Source: an uncultured Candidatus Melainabacteria bacterium (GTDB lineage: Bacteria; Cyanobacteriota; Vampirovibrionia; Gastranaerophilales; Gastranaerophilaceae). Taken from it: a stretch of DNA of 41,931 nt. Positions 32,925-41,296 of this stretch are shown piece after piece. Below the pieces are notes generated by a model, which saw only the letters and a list, made by a program, of their open reading frames with translations, did no database searches and was not told where the DNA came from. Position numbers and translations under genes: made by a program. Location: positions 1-41,931 of the forward strand of contig CALBKW010000058.1 of assembly GCA_937895785.1 (NCBI GenBank), read 5' to 3'. The stretch's first letter is position 1. Every line of letters begins with the position of its first letter.

Positions 32925-34085
32925 ATGGATACTGAACACATTTTAAAACTTTTTAATTCTGCAAAAGCACACAAAGACAATGGAGAATATGCTTTGTCTA
33001 TGGCTGAATACGAAGAAATTTTGTCAATGACAACACAACTTCCAGAGGTTTATTTTAATTTAGCTTTTGTATATTTTTACTCAGAACATTGGGAAAAAGC
33101 TATTGAATGTATGAAAAGATTTGTCGAACTTGAACCAAACGACACTGAAGGCAAATATTTCTTAGCAACTTTTTATTTTATGAATAAAGATTACGTTAGC
33201 GGATATCCATTATTTGAATATAGGGTTAGTAAGGCTCATGCAGTTTTAACACAACAAAAACTTACAATGGGCAAGATTAATCAACTGCCATTTTGGCACG
33301 GTGAAGACCTTACAGACAAAACTATTTATTTGTACTACGAAGCAGGTTTAGGCGATACATTGATGTATTACCGATATGTAAAAATGCTTGCACAAAGAGC
33401 TAAAAAGGTTTATTTCAAGCCTCAAATGACATTATTACCACTTTTTGCTGAAAACAAAGAGGCAAATGTACAAATAATTGCAAGAATTAACGAAAAATAT
33501 TTGAACGAAAGCGACTATCAATGCCCTATAATGAGCCTTCCATACTTTTTAGGACTTGATAACAAAACAATTTTTGCATATCCAGACAAGTTTTTACACG
33601 CGTCAAAAAGAGAAACCAAAATTTATAAGGACAAATTTTTCAATAATGATAAACTTAAAATCGGTATAAAATGGCAAGGTAACACCCTTATTGGCGCAGA
33701 AAGAGCAATGACAGCGGAAAGTTTTAGCAAAATTTTTGAACTTCCAAATTCTAAGATCTACTCAGTGCAAGTTATGGGTGGTTATGACGAAATTAAAAAT
33801 TTACAATCAAAATTTGATATTGTGGACTTAGGTTCAACCTTCAAAGATTTTGCTGATACCGCTGGTGCAATCGCAAATTTGGACGTTGTAATATGCAACG
33901 ACACTTCCGTCGGACACCTTGCAGGCGCTATGGGCAAAAAAACTTATATAATTTTGCCGACATTATACGATTGGCGTTGGCATAAGGACATTTCAAAGTG
34001 TGATTGGTACTCAAACATAAAACTTTTCAAGCAAAAAACAACTTGGGAAGAAGTTATTTCAAGAATTTATGATGATTTAAAATAA
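32925..34085 (+). CDS. TPR protein with a glycosyltransferase-family-9-like domain
   Basis: This 386-residue protein has about two to three TPRs at residues 1-95 (AKAHKDNGEYALSMAEYEEI, YFNLAFVYFYSEHWEKAI, GKYFLATFYFMNKDYVSG). A GT-B-like region follows. DKTIYLYYEAGLGDTLMYYR is like the first glycosyltransferase domain. KIGIKWQGN, ICNDTSVGHLAGAMGKKTYI and WRWHKD match GT9/heptosyltransferase-type C-terminal domains. Such TPR-GT proteins often modify surface glycans or proteins. The position between rfb genes and a flippase fits a role in surface polysaccharide. Start: leaderless-type -10 just before the ATG. Confidence 0.85.
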   Translation: MDTEHILKLFNSAKAHKDNGEYALSMAEYEEILSMTTQLPEVYFNLAFVYFYSEHWEKAIECMKRFVELEPNDTEGKYFLATFYFMNKDYVSGYPLFEYRVSKAHAVLTQQKLTMGKINQLPFWHGEDLTDKTIYLYYEAGLGDTLMYYRYVKMLAQRAKKVYFKPQMTLLPLFAENKEANVQIIARINEKYLNESDYQCPIMSLPYFLGLDNKTIFAYPDKFLHASKRETKIYKDKFFNNDKLKIGIKWQGNTLIGAERAMTAESFSKIFELPNSKIYSVQVMGGYDEIKNLQSKFDIVDLGSTFKDFADTAGAIANLDVVICNDTSVGHLAGAMGKKTYIILPTLYDWRWHKDISKCDWYSNIKLFKQKTTWEEVISRIYDDLK

Positions 34086-34095
34086 AAAAGTGAGC

Positions 34096-34154
34096 CTACA
34101 CTGGTACACGTGTGCAGGCCCTAGTACATAGGAAAGATGTACTATAATTTTTAA
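34096..34154 (+). terminator. Two hairpins ending the TPR/GT9 transcript
   Basis: CCTACAC and GTGTGCAGG (about 34096-34118) form a first imperfect stem. TAGTACAT (34122-34129) pairs perfectly with ATGTACTA (34137-34144), followed by TAATTTTT. The second is a plausible terminator. The rest of the 238-base gap before valS has no T-box features. Confidence 0.6.
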
Positions 34155-34323
34155 AATTTTTTAGGAAATTCACTTTGTTTTGCTCTCTGTTGAAAGTATG
34201 TTAATAATAGCACTGCTCAAGCGTTTTGCCAATTAGTCAACTGTCTAAAATTTGCAAAATAACGAAAACTTTACGCAAAGTCTTTTTTGTGTTAATTTTA
34301 AAACAAGAGAAAAGGAAACAAAA

Positions 34324-36966
34324 ATGACAAATATTAACGATTTACCAACAGTTTATAACGCTCTTGAAACAGAAAAAGAAATCTATGATTTCTGGGAAAA
34401 AGGCGATTATTTTAAAGCAGATGCAAAATCAACAAGACCTCCATTTTCAATGGTAATTCCACCTCCAAACGTAACAGGTGTATTACACATGGGACACGCA
34501 CTGGACGAAACTTTGCAAGATATCTTGACTCGTTATCATAGAATGGCTGGTTATGAAGCTTTATGGATTCCTGGTACAGACCACGCTGGTATTGCAACTC
34601 AAGCTGTTGTTGAAAAGAAATTGCGTGCTGAAGGTAAAACTCGTTTTGATTTAGGACGTGAAAAGTTCTTAGAAGAAACTTGGAAATGGACTAACGAACA
34701 TAAATCTGCAATCCTTGACCAATGCAAACGTCTAGGTGTATCATTCGACCGTTCAAGAGAACGTTTTACATTTGATGAAGGTTGTTCAGAAGCAGTTAAA
34801 GAAGTTTTCGTAAAATTATATGAAAAAGGACTAATCTACAAAGGCGCATACATTGTAAACTGGTGCCCTCGTTGTCAATCAGCAATTTCAGATATAGAAA
34901 CTGAATACGAAACAGAACAAGGTCACTTATGGGAAATTTCTTACCCCCTAAAAGACGAACAAGGAGCTATTGTAGTTGCTACAACTCGTCCAGAAACAAT
35001 GTTTGGTGATGTTGCAATAGCAGTTCATCCAGACGATTTCAAATACAAAGATTTAATCGGCAAAACTGTTTATATTCCACTAACAAGACGTGAAATTCCT
35101 ATTATTGCCGATGAATACGTAGATAAGTCATTCGGTACAGGTGCTGTAAAAATTACTCCAGCACACGACCCTAACGATTACGAAGTTGGTAAACGCCACA
35201 ACATGAAACCAATTTGGGTTATCGACGAAGAAGGTAAAATGAAATCTTGCGCAGAAGTTCCTGAAAAATATCAAGGAATGGACAGATATGAAGCAAGAAA
35301 AGCCATTGTTGGCGATTTGCAATACCAAAACTTCCTATTAAGAATTACAGACCACGAACACAATGTAGGTAAATGCCAACGTTGTAACACAACAATTGAA
35401 CCATTATTATCTGAACAATGGTTCGTAAAAATGGAACCTTTAGCAAAAGAAGCTATTGCAGCAGTAAAAGACGGTAGAATTAAATTTGTTCCAGAACGTT
35501 GGACTAAAAACTATTTAGGTTGGATGGAAAATATCCGTGATTGGTGTATTTCTCGTCAATTATGGTGGGGACACCAAATTCCTGCATATTACCATAATGA
35601 AACTGGTGAAATGGTAGTAGCTAAAGAAAATCCAGACCCAGAACATTACACTCAAGATACAGACTGTCTTGACACATGGTTCTCTTCTGGTTTATGGCCA
35701 TTCTCAACAATGGGCTTCCCTCAAACAGAAACAGACGATTTCAAAAAATTCTATCCAACAAGCGTTTTAGTAACTGGTTTTGATATCATTTTCTTCTGGG
35801 TTGCTAGAATGATTACAATGGGCTTAGAATTTACTGGCAAAGCACCTTTCAGCACTGTTTATATCCATGGTCTAATCAGAGATGAAAAAGGCCAAAAGAT
35901 GTCAAAATCTAAAGGCAACACAATTGACCCTGTTAAAATCATTGACAAATACGGCTGTGATGCTTTAAGATTCACTCTTACATCACTTTGTACTTATGGT
36001 GGACAAGATATTAAGATTTCTGATGAACGTTTTGAATATGGCAGAAACTTTGCAAACAAAATTTGGAACGCTTCACGCTTCGTATTAATGAATCTTGAAG
36101 GTGTTGATGATAATGCAATTGATATGGATAGTCTAACGATTGCTGATAAGTGGATTTTAGATAAATTAAATGAAACTACAAAACTTGTAAATGATAACAT
36201 TAAAAACTACAGAATCGGTGAAATGGCTCACGTTTTATATGATTTCTTCTGGAATCAATATTGCGACTGGTATGTAGAAATTGCAAAAATTCAATTACAA
36301 GATGAAAAATTGAAATTGAATACTCAAAGAATGTTGAAACATGTTCTTGATATGTCTTTAAGACTACTACACCCAATTATGCCACATATTACAGAAAAAA
36401 TTTGGCAAGCACTAGACGTAAAAACAGATGTTACAGCATTAATCAAAGCTGAATATCCTCAATACAAGGAAGAATACCACTTCCCAACAGAAGCAAAAGA
36501 AATGGAACTTGTATTTGAAACAATTACATCTTTGAGAAATGTTCGTCAAAGCTTCAACATCTCACCATCAATTAAAGTTAATATTGAAGTTCTTGCTCCA
36601 AGTGAAGAAAAACCTGTATTTGAGGCTGTAATTCCTTATTTACAACGTTTAGCAAGAGTTGAAAATGTAAAATTCATTGAAAACACTGATAATTCTTCTA
36701 AAAAAAGCGCAACTACAGTTGTTTCAGCTTCAAAAATTATCATTCCGTTAGAAAACTTGATTGATATGGACGAAGAAATTGCAAGACAAAACAAAAAATT
36801 AGACAAATTATTGAAAGAAAAATCTTCACTTGAAGGCAGAGTAAATAACCCTAAATTTGTTGAAAAAGCACCTAAAGAGCTTGTTGAAGAAACAAAGGCT
36901 AAAATTGAAGAACTCTCTGGTCAACAAAAAGCAATTGAAGATTTCATCAACTTGTTGAAGGCATAA
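34324..36966 (+). CDS. valS: Valyl-tRNA synthetase
   Basis: The 880-residue class I synthetase has PPPNVTGVLHMGHA (HIGH box) and GQKMSKSKGN (KMSKS). The editing domain contains VVATTRPETMFGDVA, and the zinc-type motif CPRC is at NWCPRCQSAI. The anticodon-binding domain is followed by a C-terminal coiled coil (about 810-880), as in bacterial ValRS. ATG 34324 is chosen since AAAAGGA precedes it; an in-frame extension to 34252 has no ribosome binding site and no homology. A flippase gene starts two bases after its stop, an unusual partner. Confidence 0.97.
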   Translation: MTNINDLPTVYNALETEKEIYDFWEKGDYFKADAKSTRPPFSMVIPPPNVTGVLHMGHALDETLQDILTRYHRMAGYEALWIPGTDHAGIATQAVVEKKLRAEGKTRFDLGREKFLEETWKWTNEHKSAILDQCKRLGVSFDRSRERFTFDEGCSEAVKEVFVKLYEKGLIYKGAYIVNWCPRCQSAISDIETEYETEQGHLWEISYPLKDEQGAIVVATTRPETMFGDVAIAVHPDDFKYKDLIGKTVYIPLTRREIPIIADEYVDKSFGTGAVKITPAHDPNDYEVGKRHNMKPIWVIDEEGKMKSCAEVPEKYQGMDRYEARKAIVGDLQYQNFLLRITDHEHNVGKCQRCNTTIEPLLSEQWFVKMEPLAKEAIAAVKDGRIKFVPERWTKNYLGWMENIRDWCISRQLWWGHQIPAYYHNETGEMVVAKENPDPEHYTQDTDCLDTWFSSGLWPFSTMGFPQTETDDFKKFYPTSVLVTGFDIIFFWVARMITMGLEFTGKAPFSTVYIHGLIRDEKGQKMSKSKGNTIDPVKIIDKYGCDALRFTLTSLCTYGGQDIKISDERFEYGRNFANKIWNASRFVLMNLEGVDDNAIDMDSLTIADKWILDKLNETTKLVNDNIKNYRIGEMAHVLYDFFWNQYCDWYVEIAKIQLQDEKLKLNTQRMLKHVLDMSLRLLHPIMPHITEKIWQALDVKTDVTALIKAEYPQYKEEYHFPTEAKEMELVFETITSLRNVRQSFNISPSIKVNIEVLAPSEEKPVFEAVIPYLQRLARVENVKFIENTDNSSKKSATTVVSASKIIIPLENLIDMDEEIARQNKKLDKLLKEKSSLEGRVNNPKFVEKAPKELVEETKAKIEELSGQQKAIEDFINLLKA

Positions 36967-36968
36967 AA

Positions 36969-38408
36969 ATGCAAACTTTAGCAAGTGTGCGCAGTTATAA
37001 GATAGTATTGGCAAACTTTTTAAGCTATTTGCCATCAAGAATTTTAGTAATTCTAAACTCGCTTATAATTGTGCCAATCCTTGCTTACTTTTTGTCAACA
37101 AACGAAATGGGTGTATTCCAAATCAGCATTGGTATACTTAATTTTGTGTGCACTTGCTCAACTGATTGGATTGCAAAATCAGTTTTAAGATTTTTTCGTA
37201 AATATATGCAAGAAGAACGTCTTGATGAATTTTACTCAAATGTAGCAATGATAGAATTTGTCGCCATATTAGGGGTTTTTGCAGGTTATTTTATTTTCAA
37301 AGACATTGTCAATGCAAAATTTTTAATTTCTAATAAAATATTTTTCTTAACACTGATATTAGTTGTCCCTTGCGGAATTAGACAATTTTTATATCAATTA
37401 TTGAGAATACTTAAAATGCCTTATTGGTATGCAACTTCAATTGTAGTCTACCAGTTAGCCCTTTTAGGTTTATTTTTTGCATTCTCAAAAGTTATTCCAA
37501 AATCATCTGCAATCCTTGTTGCAATGACCTTTGCTGTTGCATTTATTGATATAATTTTATTGTATAAATTAAATTTGAAATATAAATTAAGCCTAAAATT
37601 TGATAAAAATATTTTAAAGAATGTTCTTATTTATGCAATTCCACTTGTTTTTACAAACATTTGTATTTGGTTAATTTTGCACCTTGGGAAATTTATTTTA
37701 CAGTTTAATAAAGAATTTTTAAACACCGCAATAGTAGGTACAGCGTGGTTTTTCACAACAAACGCATTAACTCCACTTTTTTCACTTCTTTTGTTCGCAA
37801 TTTTTCCACTAATTATAAAAAGATTCGAAAAACAGTATCAATTAAAAGAATTTATGACAAGCACTTTAAGGCTATACATCGCAATGTTTTTGCCATTTAT
37901 TGGTATATTTTGTTTCTATTCGTTTGACATTGCAAAACTTGCATTCAAGAACGAATACTACTATTTAGGACTATTATTTCCTTTCTGTGCAATAACAATC
38001 TTTATTCACGAATTTATGAAATTGATGAATGTGAAATATCACCTTAAAAATAGAACTTACGTAGAAACAGCTATAAGCCTTCTTGTAGCAATCATTTGCG
38101 TTATTTTGAACTTTGTTTTAATAAAATATTTCAACATTTTAGGAGTTGGAATAGCAATGTTAGTTTCTATTTTATTACTTTTCACGTTAAATTCTTTTGT
38201 AAATTTCAAACACTTAAACTTTGTTGTACCTTCAAAATTGTTTAAAACACTTGTAACATCAATATTAATAAGTCTTTTAGCTTTTTCAATTGTACTATTT
38301 TTTACTTTCAAATTTCATAACAACTATATTATTGTAGCTAGAATTATAGCATTTTGCACATTATATTTTGCTCTGACATTAAAACTTAAAAAACTTGTTT
38401 TACAATAA
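36969..38408 (+). CDS. Polysaccharide flippase (Wzx/MATE-like, MOP superfamily)
   Basis: This 479-residue integral membrane protein has about 12-14 helices and the MOP-superfamily pattern: an N-terminal FLSYLPSRILVILNSLIIVP with positive loops, STNEMGVFQISIGILNF, and GVGIAMLVSILLLF near the end. Such proteins move lipid-linked oligosaccharides across the inner membrane. rfbCBA and the GT9 gene upstream support this role. The start is two bases after valS, with GAAGG in the end of valS. The 3' end overlaps the convergent 577-residue gene by nine bases. Confidence 0.85.
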   Translation: MQTLASVRSYKIVLANFLSYLPSRILVILNSLIIVPILAYFLSTNEMGVFQISIGILNFVCTCSTDWIAKSVLRFFRKYMQEERLDEFYSNVAMIEFVAILGVFAGYFIFKDIVNAKFLISNKIFFLTLILVVPCGIRQFLYQLLRILKMPYWYATSIVVYQLALLGLFFAFSKVIPKSSAILVAMTFAVAFIDIILLYKLNLKYKLSLKFDKNILKNVLIYAIPLVFTNICIWLILHLGKFILQFNKEFLNTAIVGTAWFFTTNALTPLFSLLLFAIFPLIIKRFEKQYQLKEFMTSTLRLYIAMFLPFIGIFCFYSFDIAKLAFKNEYYYLGLLFPFCAITIFIHEFMKLMNVKYHLKNRTYVETAISLLVAIICVILNFVLIKYFNILGVGIAMLVSILLLFTLNSFVNFKHLNFVVPSKLFKTLVTSILISLLAFSIVLFFTFKFHNNYIIVARIIAFCTLYFALTLKLKKLVLQ

Positions 38409-40133
38409 ATATCTGCGTTTAATTTTAAAGTTCTTTTTATCCTGCAACAACTTACTTTCTAGTCCTTTTAAATACTCATTTTCAGCCTTTGTGGATTTAT
38501 ATCTAACATAAACAGTTTCTTTTTTATTGCCAAGTATTTTTGATTCATTTGAAAGTTTATAATTTGCTTGTGGCAAGTTATTTTCTTTTATTAATGGTTC
38601 AATATCTTTTTGTGTGAGCGTTTTTGTAAAATCATTTTTAGCAATATAAACGGTATCCTTATTTATCCAATACAAATCCATTGAATAATAGCCAGATTTT
38701 TTGAAAATATCATTTAAAACTTTAAAATCAGCTATAAATTTGTCGGTATCTTCAATATTTCTATTAATAATTTTGGCACAATTAATATATACATCCAAAT
38801 CTTTCTCATCCAAGTATTTATTTAATTCTAGCAATTTTGTTTCAGACTTCATATCACGAAATCTCGCTAAAATCTCATTTTGAATTTTATACAAATCTGT
38901 CAATTCTTCTTTGTACTCAGTATTTTTGCTTAAACTTTCAAGACAAGCATTTGAGCTAACTACCCATTGCTTAAAATAATCATATTCATCTGCCTTAGAC
39001 ATTATATATTTATTTTGAGTCATAAATTTCAAATTTTTATAAATAGTCAAATAGTCTGTCACTGTCTGAATATCAGGTTTACTTAGGGTTTCATTTATAT
39101 CTGAATAAATCTTATCGCGTTGCTCATTTGTAAGAGCTGGATAAATAATATCCGCGCATTGATGCAATCGCTTTAGAAGTTTTACAGGATCAACAGAAGC
39201 ATCTAAATACATTTGGACTTCAGTTATATACCTGAAATAATTAAACATTCTTGTATCTAAATATTTTTCATCATCAGTCAAGAAATCCAATGATTTCAAG
39301 TATTTCAAAGATTGATTACCCGTGAAAATCAATGGAACAAAAAATCTGCGTGAAATTTGAAATCTCTCGCCCAAAAAAGATTCCTCAACTAAGTCTACAG
39401 ACTTGATTTCGCCTGTTTTTATGTTCTTTATTCTTGCATAAAAATCAGGAACAATCGTTAATTCTCTAGGAAAATCCGTCATAGTCTTGTTATAAGTAAT
39501 TCCAGAAGTATAAGTAAAAACTGGAGTAATATCATCTACAAAAATTTCATTAGGTTTGAAAACCAGCGTATAATTGACTTTTTGTCCTTTATAATCTTTT
39601 GTAGAATGTATTATTTGAACATCTTTGTCAAATGCTTTTTCTATTCCATCAGCAATGTTTTCCATAGATGAAACTTTTTTTCTTTCAAGCTCATTCATCT
39701 TTAAAATAGTAGGTTTATCCATTAAAAAATGTTTTTTACTCTTTAAAAATACAATATGAGAGTACAAATGATAAGTCGAAATCTTATCTATAATTGCTCT
39801 TGAGGTTTTATATGGATTTTCACCGTCATAATCAAATTCACCTAAATCGACGCCAACAGCTACATCTAGGTCGTTTGGAATTGGATTGTTTTTGATGAAA
39901 CCGCTTCCATAATAATTTTTATAAAGATAGTTCATATCCTTATATTCTTCTCTACATAAGCTCATTATCCTATCCAATGAGCTATCAATAGGTTTTATAC
40001 TCTTTTTAGCATATCGTAAAGAGCTAATATCCGTTTGTGGGCTTACATATACAACCTTTAGTACATTATCATGTATTAATAAGCAAGATAGAATTACAAG
40101 TAAAATTGATAAAAAAATTATTCGTTTATTCAT
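38400..40133 (-). CDS. Hypothetical 577-residue membrane-anchored protein
   Basis: I do not recognise this protein. A short positive N-terminus and one hydrophobic segment (about 4-22, RIIFLSILLVILSCLLI) indicate an uncleaved anchor or signal peptide. The remainder is soluble and probably periplasmic. Features include a DLDVAVGVDLGEFDYDGENP segment, a middle part predicted mainly helical (about 290-500, many Tyr, Lys and Asp) and a basic end KIKRRYLL. No enzyme motif was found. The promoter TATAAT (40142-40147 complement) ends eight bases before the ATG, without a ribosome binding site. The gene is alone on its strand, with a large gene-free region upstream. Confidence 0.8.
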   Translation of the reverse strand: MNKRIIFLSILLVILSCLLIHDNVLKVVYVSPQTDISSLRYAKKSIKPIDSSLDRIMSLCREEYKDMNYLYKNYYGSGFIKNNPIPNDLDVAVGVDLGEFDYDGENPYKTSRAIIDKISTYHLYSHIVFLKSKKHFLMDKPTILKMNELERKKVSSMENIADGIEKAFDKDVQIIHSTKDYKGQKVNYTLVFKPNEIFVDDITPVFTYTSGITYNKTMTDFPRELTIVPDFYARIKNIKTGEIKSVDLVEESFLGERFQISRRFFVPLIFTGNQSLKYLKSLDFLTDDEKYLDTRMFNYFRYITEVQMYLDASVDPVKLLKRLHQCADIIYPALTNEQRDKIYSDINETLSKPDIQTVTDYLTIYKNLKFMTQNKYIMSKADEYDYFKQWVVSSNACLESLSKNTEYKEELTDLYKIQNEILARFRDMKSETKLLELNKYLDEKDLDVYINCAKIINRNIEDTDKFIADFKVLNDIFKKSGYYSMDLYWINKDTVYIAKNDFTKTLTQKDIEPLIKENNLPQANYKLSNESKILGNKKETVYVRYKSTKAENEYLKGLESKLLQDKKNFKIKRRYLL

Positions 40134-40139
40134 AATATA

Positions 40140-40154
40140 TTATTATACTACAAT
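40140..40154 (-). promoter_or_regulatory. -10 region of the 577-residue gene, shared 15-mer
   Basis: On the minus strand ATTGTAGTATAATAA covers the -10 box eight bases before the ATG. The identical 15-mer lies upstream of the 45-residue frame (2463-2477, minus sense). Confidence 0.5.
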
Positions 40155-40241
40155 ATTGATTTTATTGCATTTTAGCCATATTTATTACGAATTGTAACAA
40201 AAACTCACATGTCTGAAATCCGACATTTTTAAAATACTTTA

Positions 40242-40459
40242 TATAAGTGTAAGTCAAAGATGACAAACATTAAAAGACACGAGAAATAATCGAGAGAGAT
40301 ATTATATTAACCGTTTAAAGAAGACAAAAAGAGCTAAGAACGAGAGAAAAATTAGAGAAAAAACACACACTACACACTAACCTACCCTACCTAACACATT
40401 CCCTTCCTAAAATGAAAAAATTTCAAGCCACTAAAATTCAAAAAGTGGCTTTTATTTTG
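40242..40459 (+). ncRNA. Candidate small RNA with a G-free C-rich segment
   Basis: No protein frame fits here. A CCGACA-N16-TATAAG promoter-like pair (40220-40225 and 40242-40247) is followed by a purine-rich stretch (about 40277-40360), then 56 bases with no G. The 3' half of that stretch is rich in CCTACC and CCCTTCCT, and it is followed by a Rho-independent terminator (40425-40459). Unstructured C-rich segments that can pair with Shine-Dalgarno sequences are typical of trans-acting sRNAs. The transcript would be about 200 bases. Expression is not shown by sequence. Confidence 0.5.
40425..40459 (+). terminator. Rho-independent terminator of the candidate sRNA
   Basis: AAGCCACT (40425-40432) pairs with AGTGGCTT (40444-40451) around an 11-base loop and continues TTTATTTTG. 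There is no plus-strand gene upstream for about 2 kb. A second A/T-rich hairpin follows at 40457-40489. Confidence 0.8.
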
Positions 40460-40584
40460 CGCAAAATTTTGAAAAAACAAAATTTCGCACAATTTATTAA
40501 TCAATCGTTAAAAAGTACGTCCAGCCTGTCACTTACGGATTTCACTCGCTATAAAGTAGTTTTAATGACTGTTTTGAGATTTTA

Positions 40585-40630
40585 GACCGTAAAATAACGT
40601 CCGTAAAAATACGTACGTATTTTTACGGAC
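40585..40630. repeat. 32-bp perfect palindrome plus a direct copy of its arm
   Basis: Bases 40599-40630 form a perfect palindrome centred on ACGTACGT, with arms GTCCGTAAAAATACG. A related 15-mer, GACCGTAAAATAACG, lies immediately before at 40585-40599, and a shorter TTACGGA copy lies near 40533. It sits between the candidate sRNA and the end of the flavin reductase gene. It could be an operator or iteron array, or a stem at the end of the minus-strand transcript. There is no T tract outside the stem. Confidence 0.8.
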
Positions 40631-40656
40631 AAAATTCAATCTTTCGTGTTTTCATA

Positions 40657-41286
40657 TTATCTTATAAAATTTGTTTTAATTTTTTCTTCAATAGGAGGAT
40701 GTTCAATTCCATTTTTCTTAGCAATTTCAAAAGATTTCATCATCCAAGCCAAATTTTTTCCAACTATGTGCATAATTTGCAAACCTTCTTTATCTTGAAG
40801 TACTTGTTCGGGCGCATTACCGTGAACCATGTTCCAATAATTTGAAGGAACTACAGGCATACAATTGATAGTAAAGTGCTTCATAATTGCGTCAAGACTG
40901 GCAGTTGTACCTGCGCGACGTGCTGAAACAATTGCTGCGGCAGGTTTATACTTAAAGTTTGCACCACCAGCATAGAACATTCTATCCATAGCAGAAAGCA
41001 AACGTCCTGATGGATGTGCGTAGTAAACAGGTGAGCCGAAAACAAAACCGTCGGCATCTTTTGCTTTTTCAATAATGCTGTTGATAATGTCATCTTCAAA
41101 TACACATTTGCCAGAGCCTGAATTTCTACAACTGCAACAGCCCATACAATCTCGAATTGGTTTGTTACCTAGTGAAACAATTTCTGTTTCTATGTTTTGA
41201 GCATTTAGTTCTTTTTCAATTTCTTTAAGTGCTGTATACGTACAACCTTGAACATTTGCGCTACCGTTAATCATTAAAACTTTCAT
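40657..41286 (-). CDS. Flavodoxin-fold NAD(P)H/FMN reductase with cysteine cluster
   Basis: The 209-residue protein has the flavodoxin-like start VLMINGSANVQGCTYTAL, a cysteine-rich segment DCMGCCSCRNSGSGKC (about 47-62) and FVFGSPVYYAHPSG. This is the NADPH-dependent FMN reductase/iron-sulfur flavoprotein group. The cysteines may bind an Fe-S cluster or be redox active. AAGGAG precedes the ATG, located ten bases after the flavodiiron gene. It probably passes electrons to or from that protein. Confidence 0.9.
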   Translation of the reverse strand: MKVLMINGSANVQGCTYTALKEIEKELNAQNIETEIVSLGNKPIRDCMGCCSCRNSGSGKCVFEDDIINSIIEKAKDADGFVFGSPVYYAHPSGRLLSAMDRMFYAGGANFKYKPAAAIVSARRAGTTASLDAIMKHFTINCMPVVPSNYWNMVHGNAPEQVLQDKEGLQIMHIVGKNLAWMMKSFEIAKKNGIEHPPIEEKIKTNFIR

Positions 41287-41296
41287 TTTTAGCTCC

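Noticed and set aside
34252..34323. N-terminal extension of valS
   Set aside because: No ribosome binding site and no resemblance to ValRS. ATG 34324 has AAAAGGA upstream.
34086..34323. T-box riboswitch before valS
   Set aside because: No T-box core sequence (AGGGTGG-type) or antiterminator pair. The hairpins fit the end of the preceding gene.
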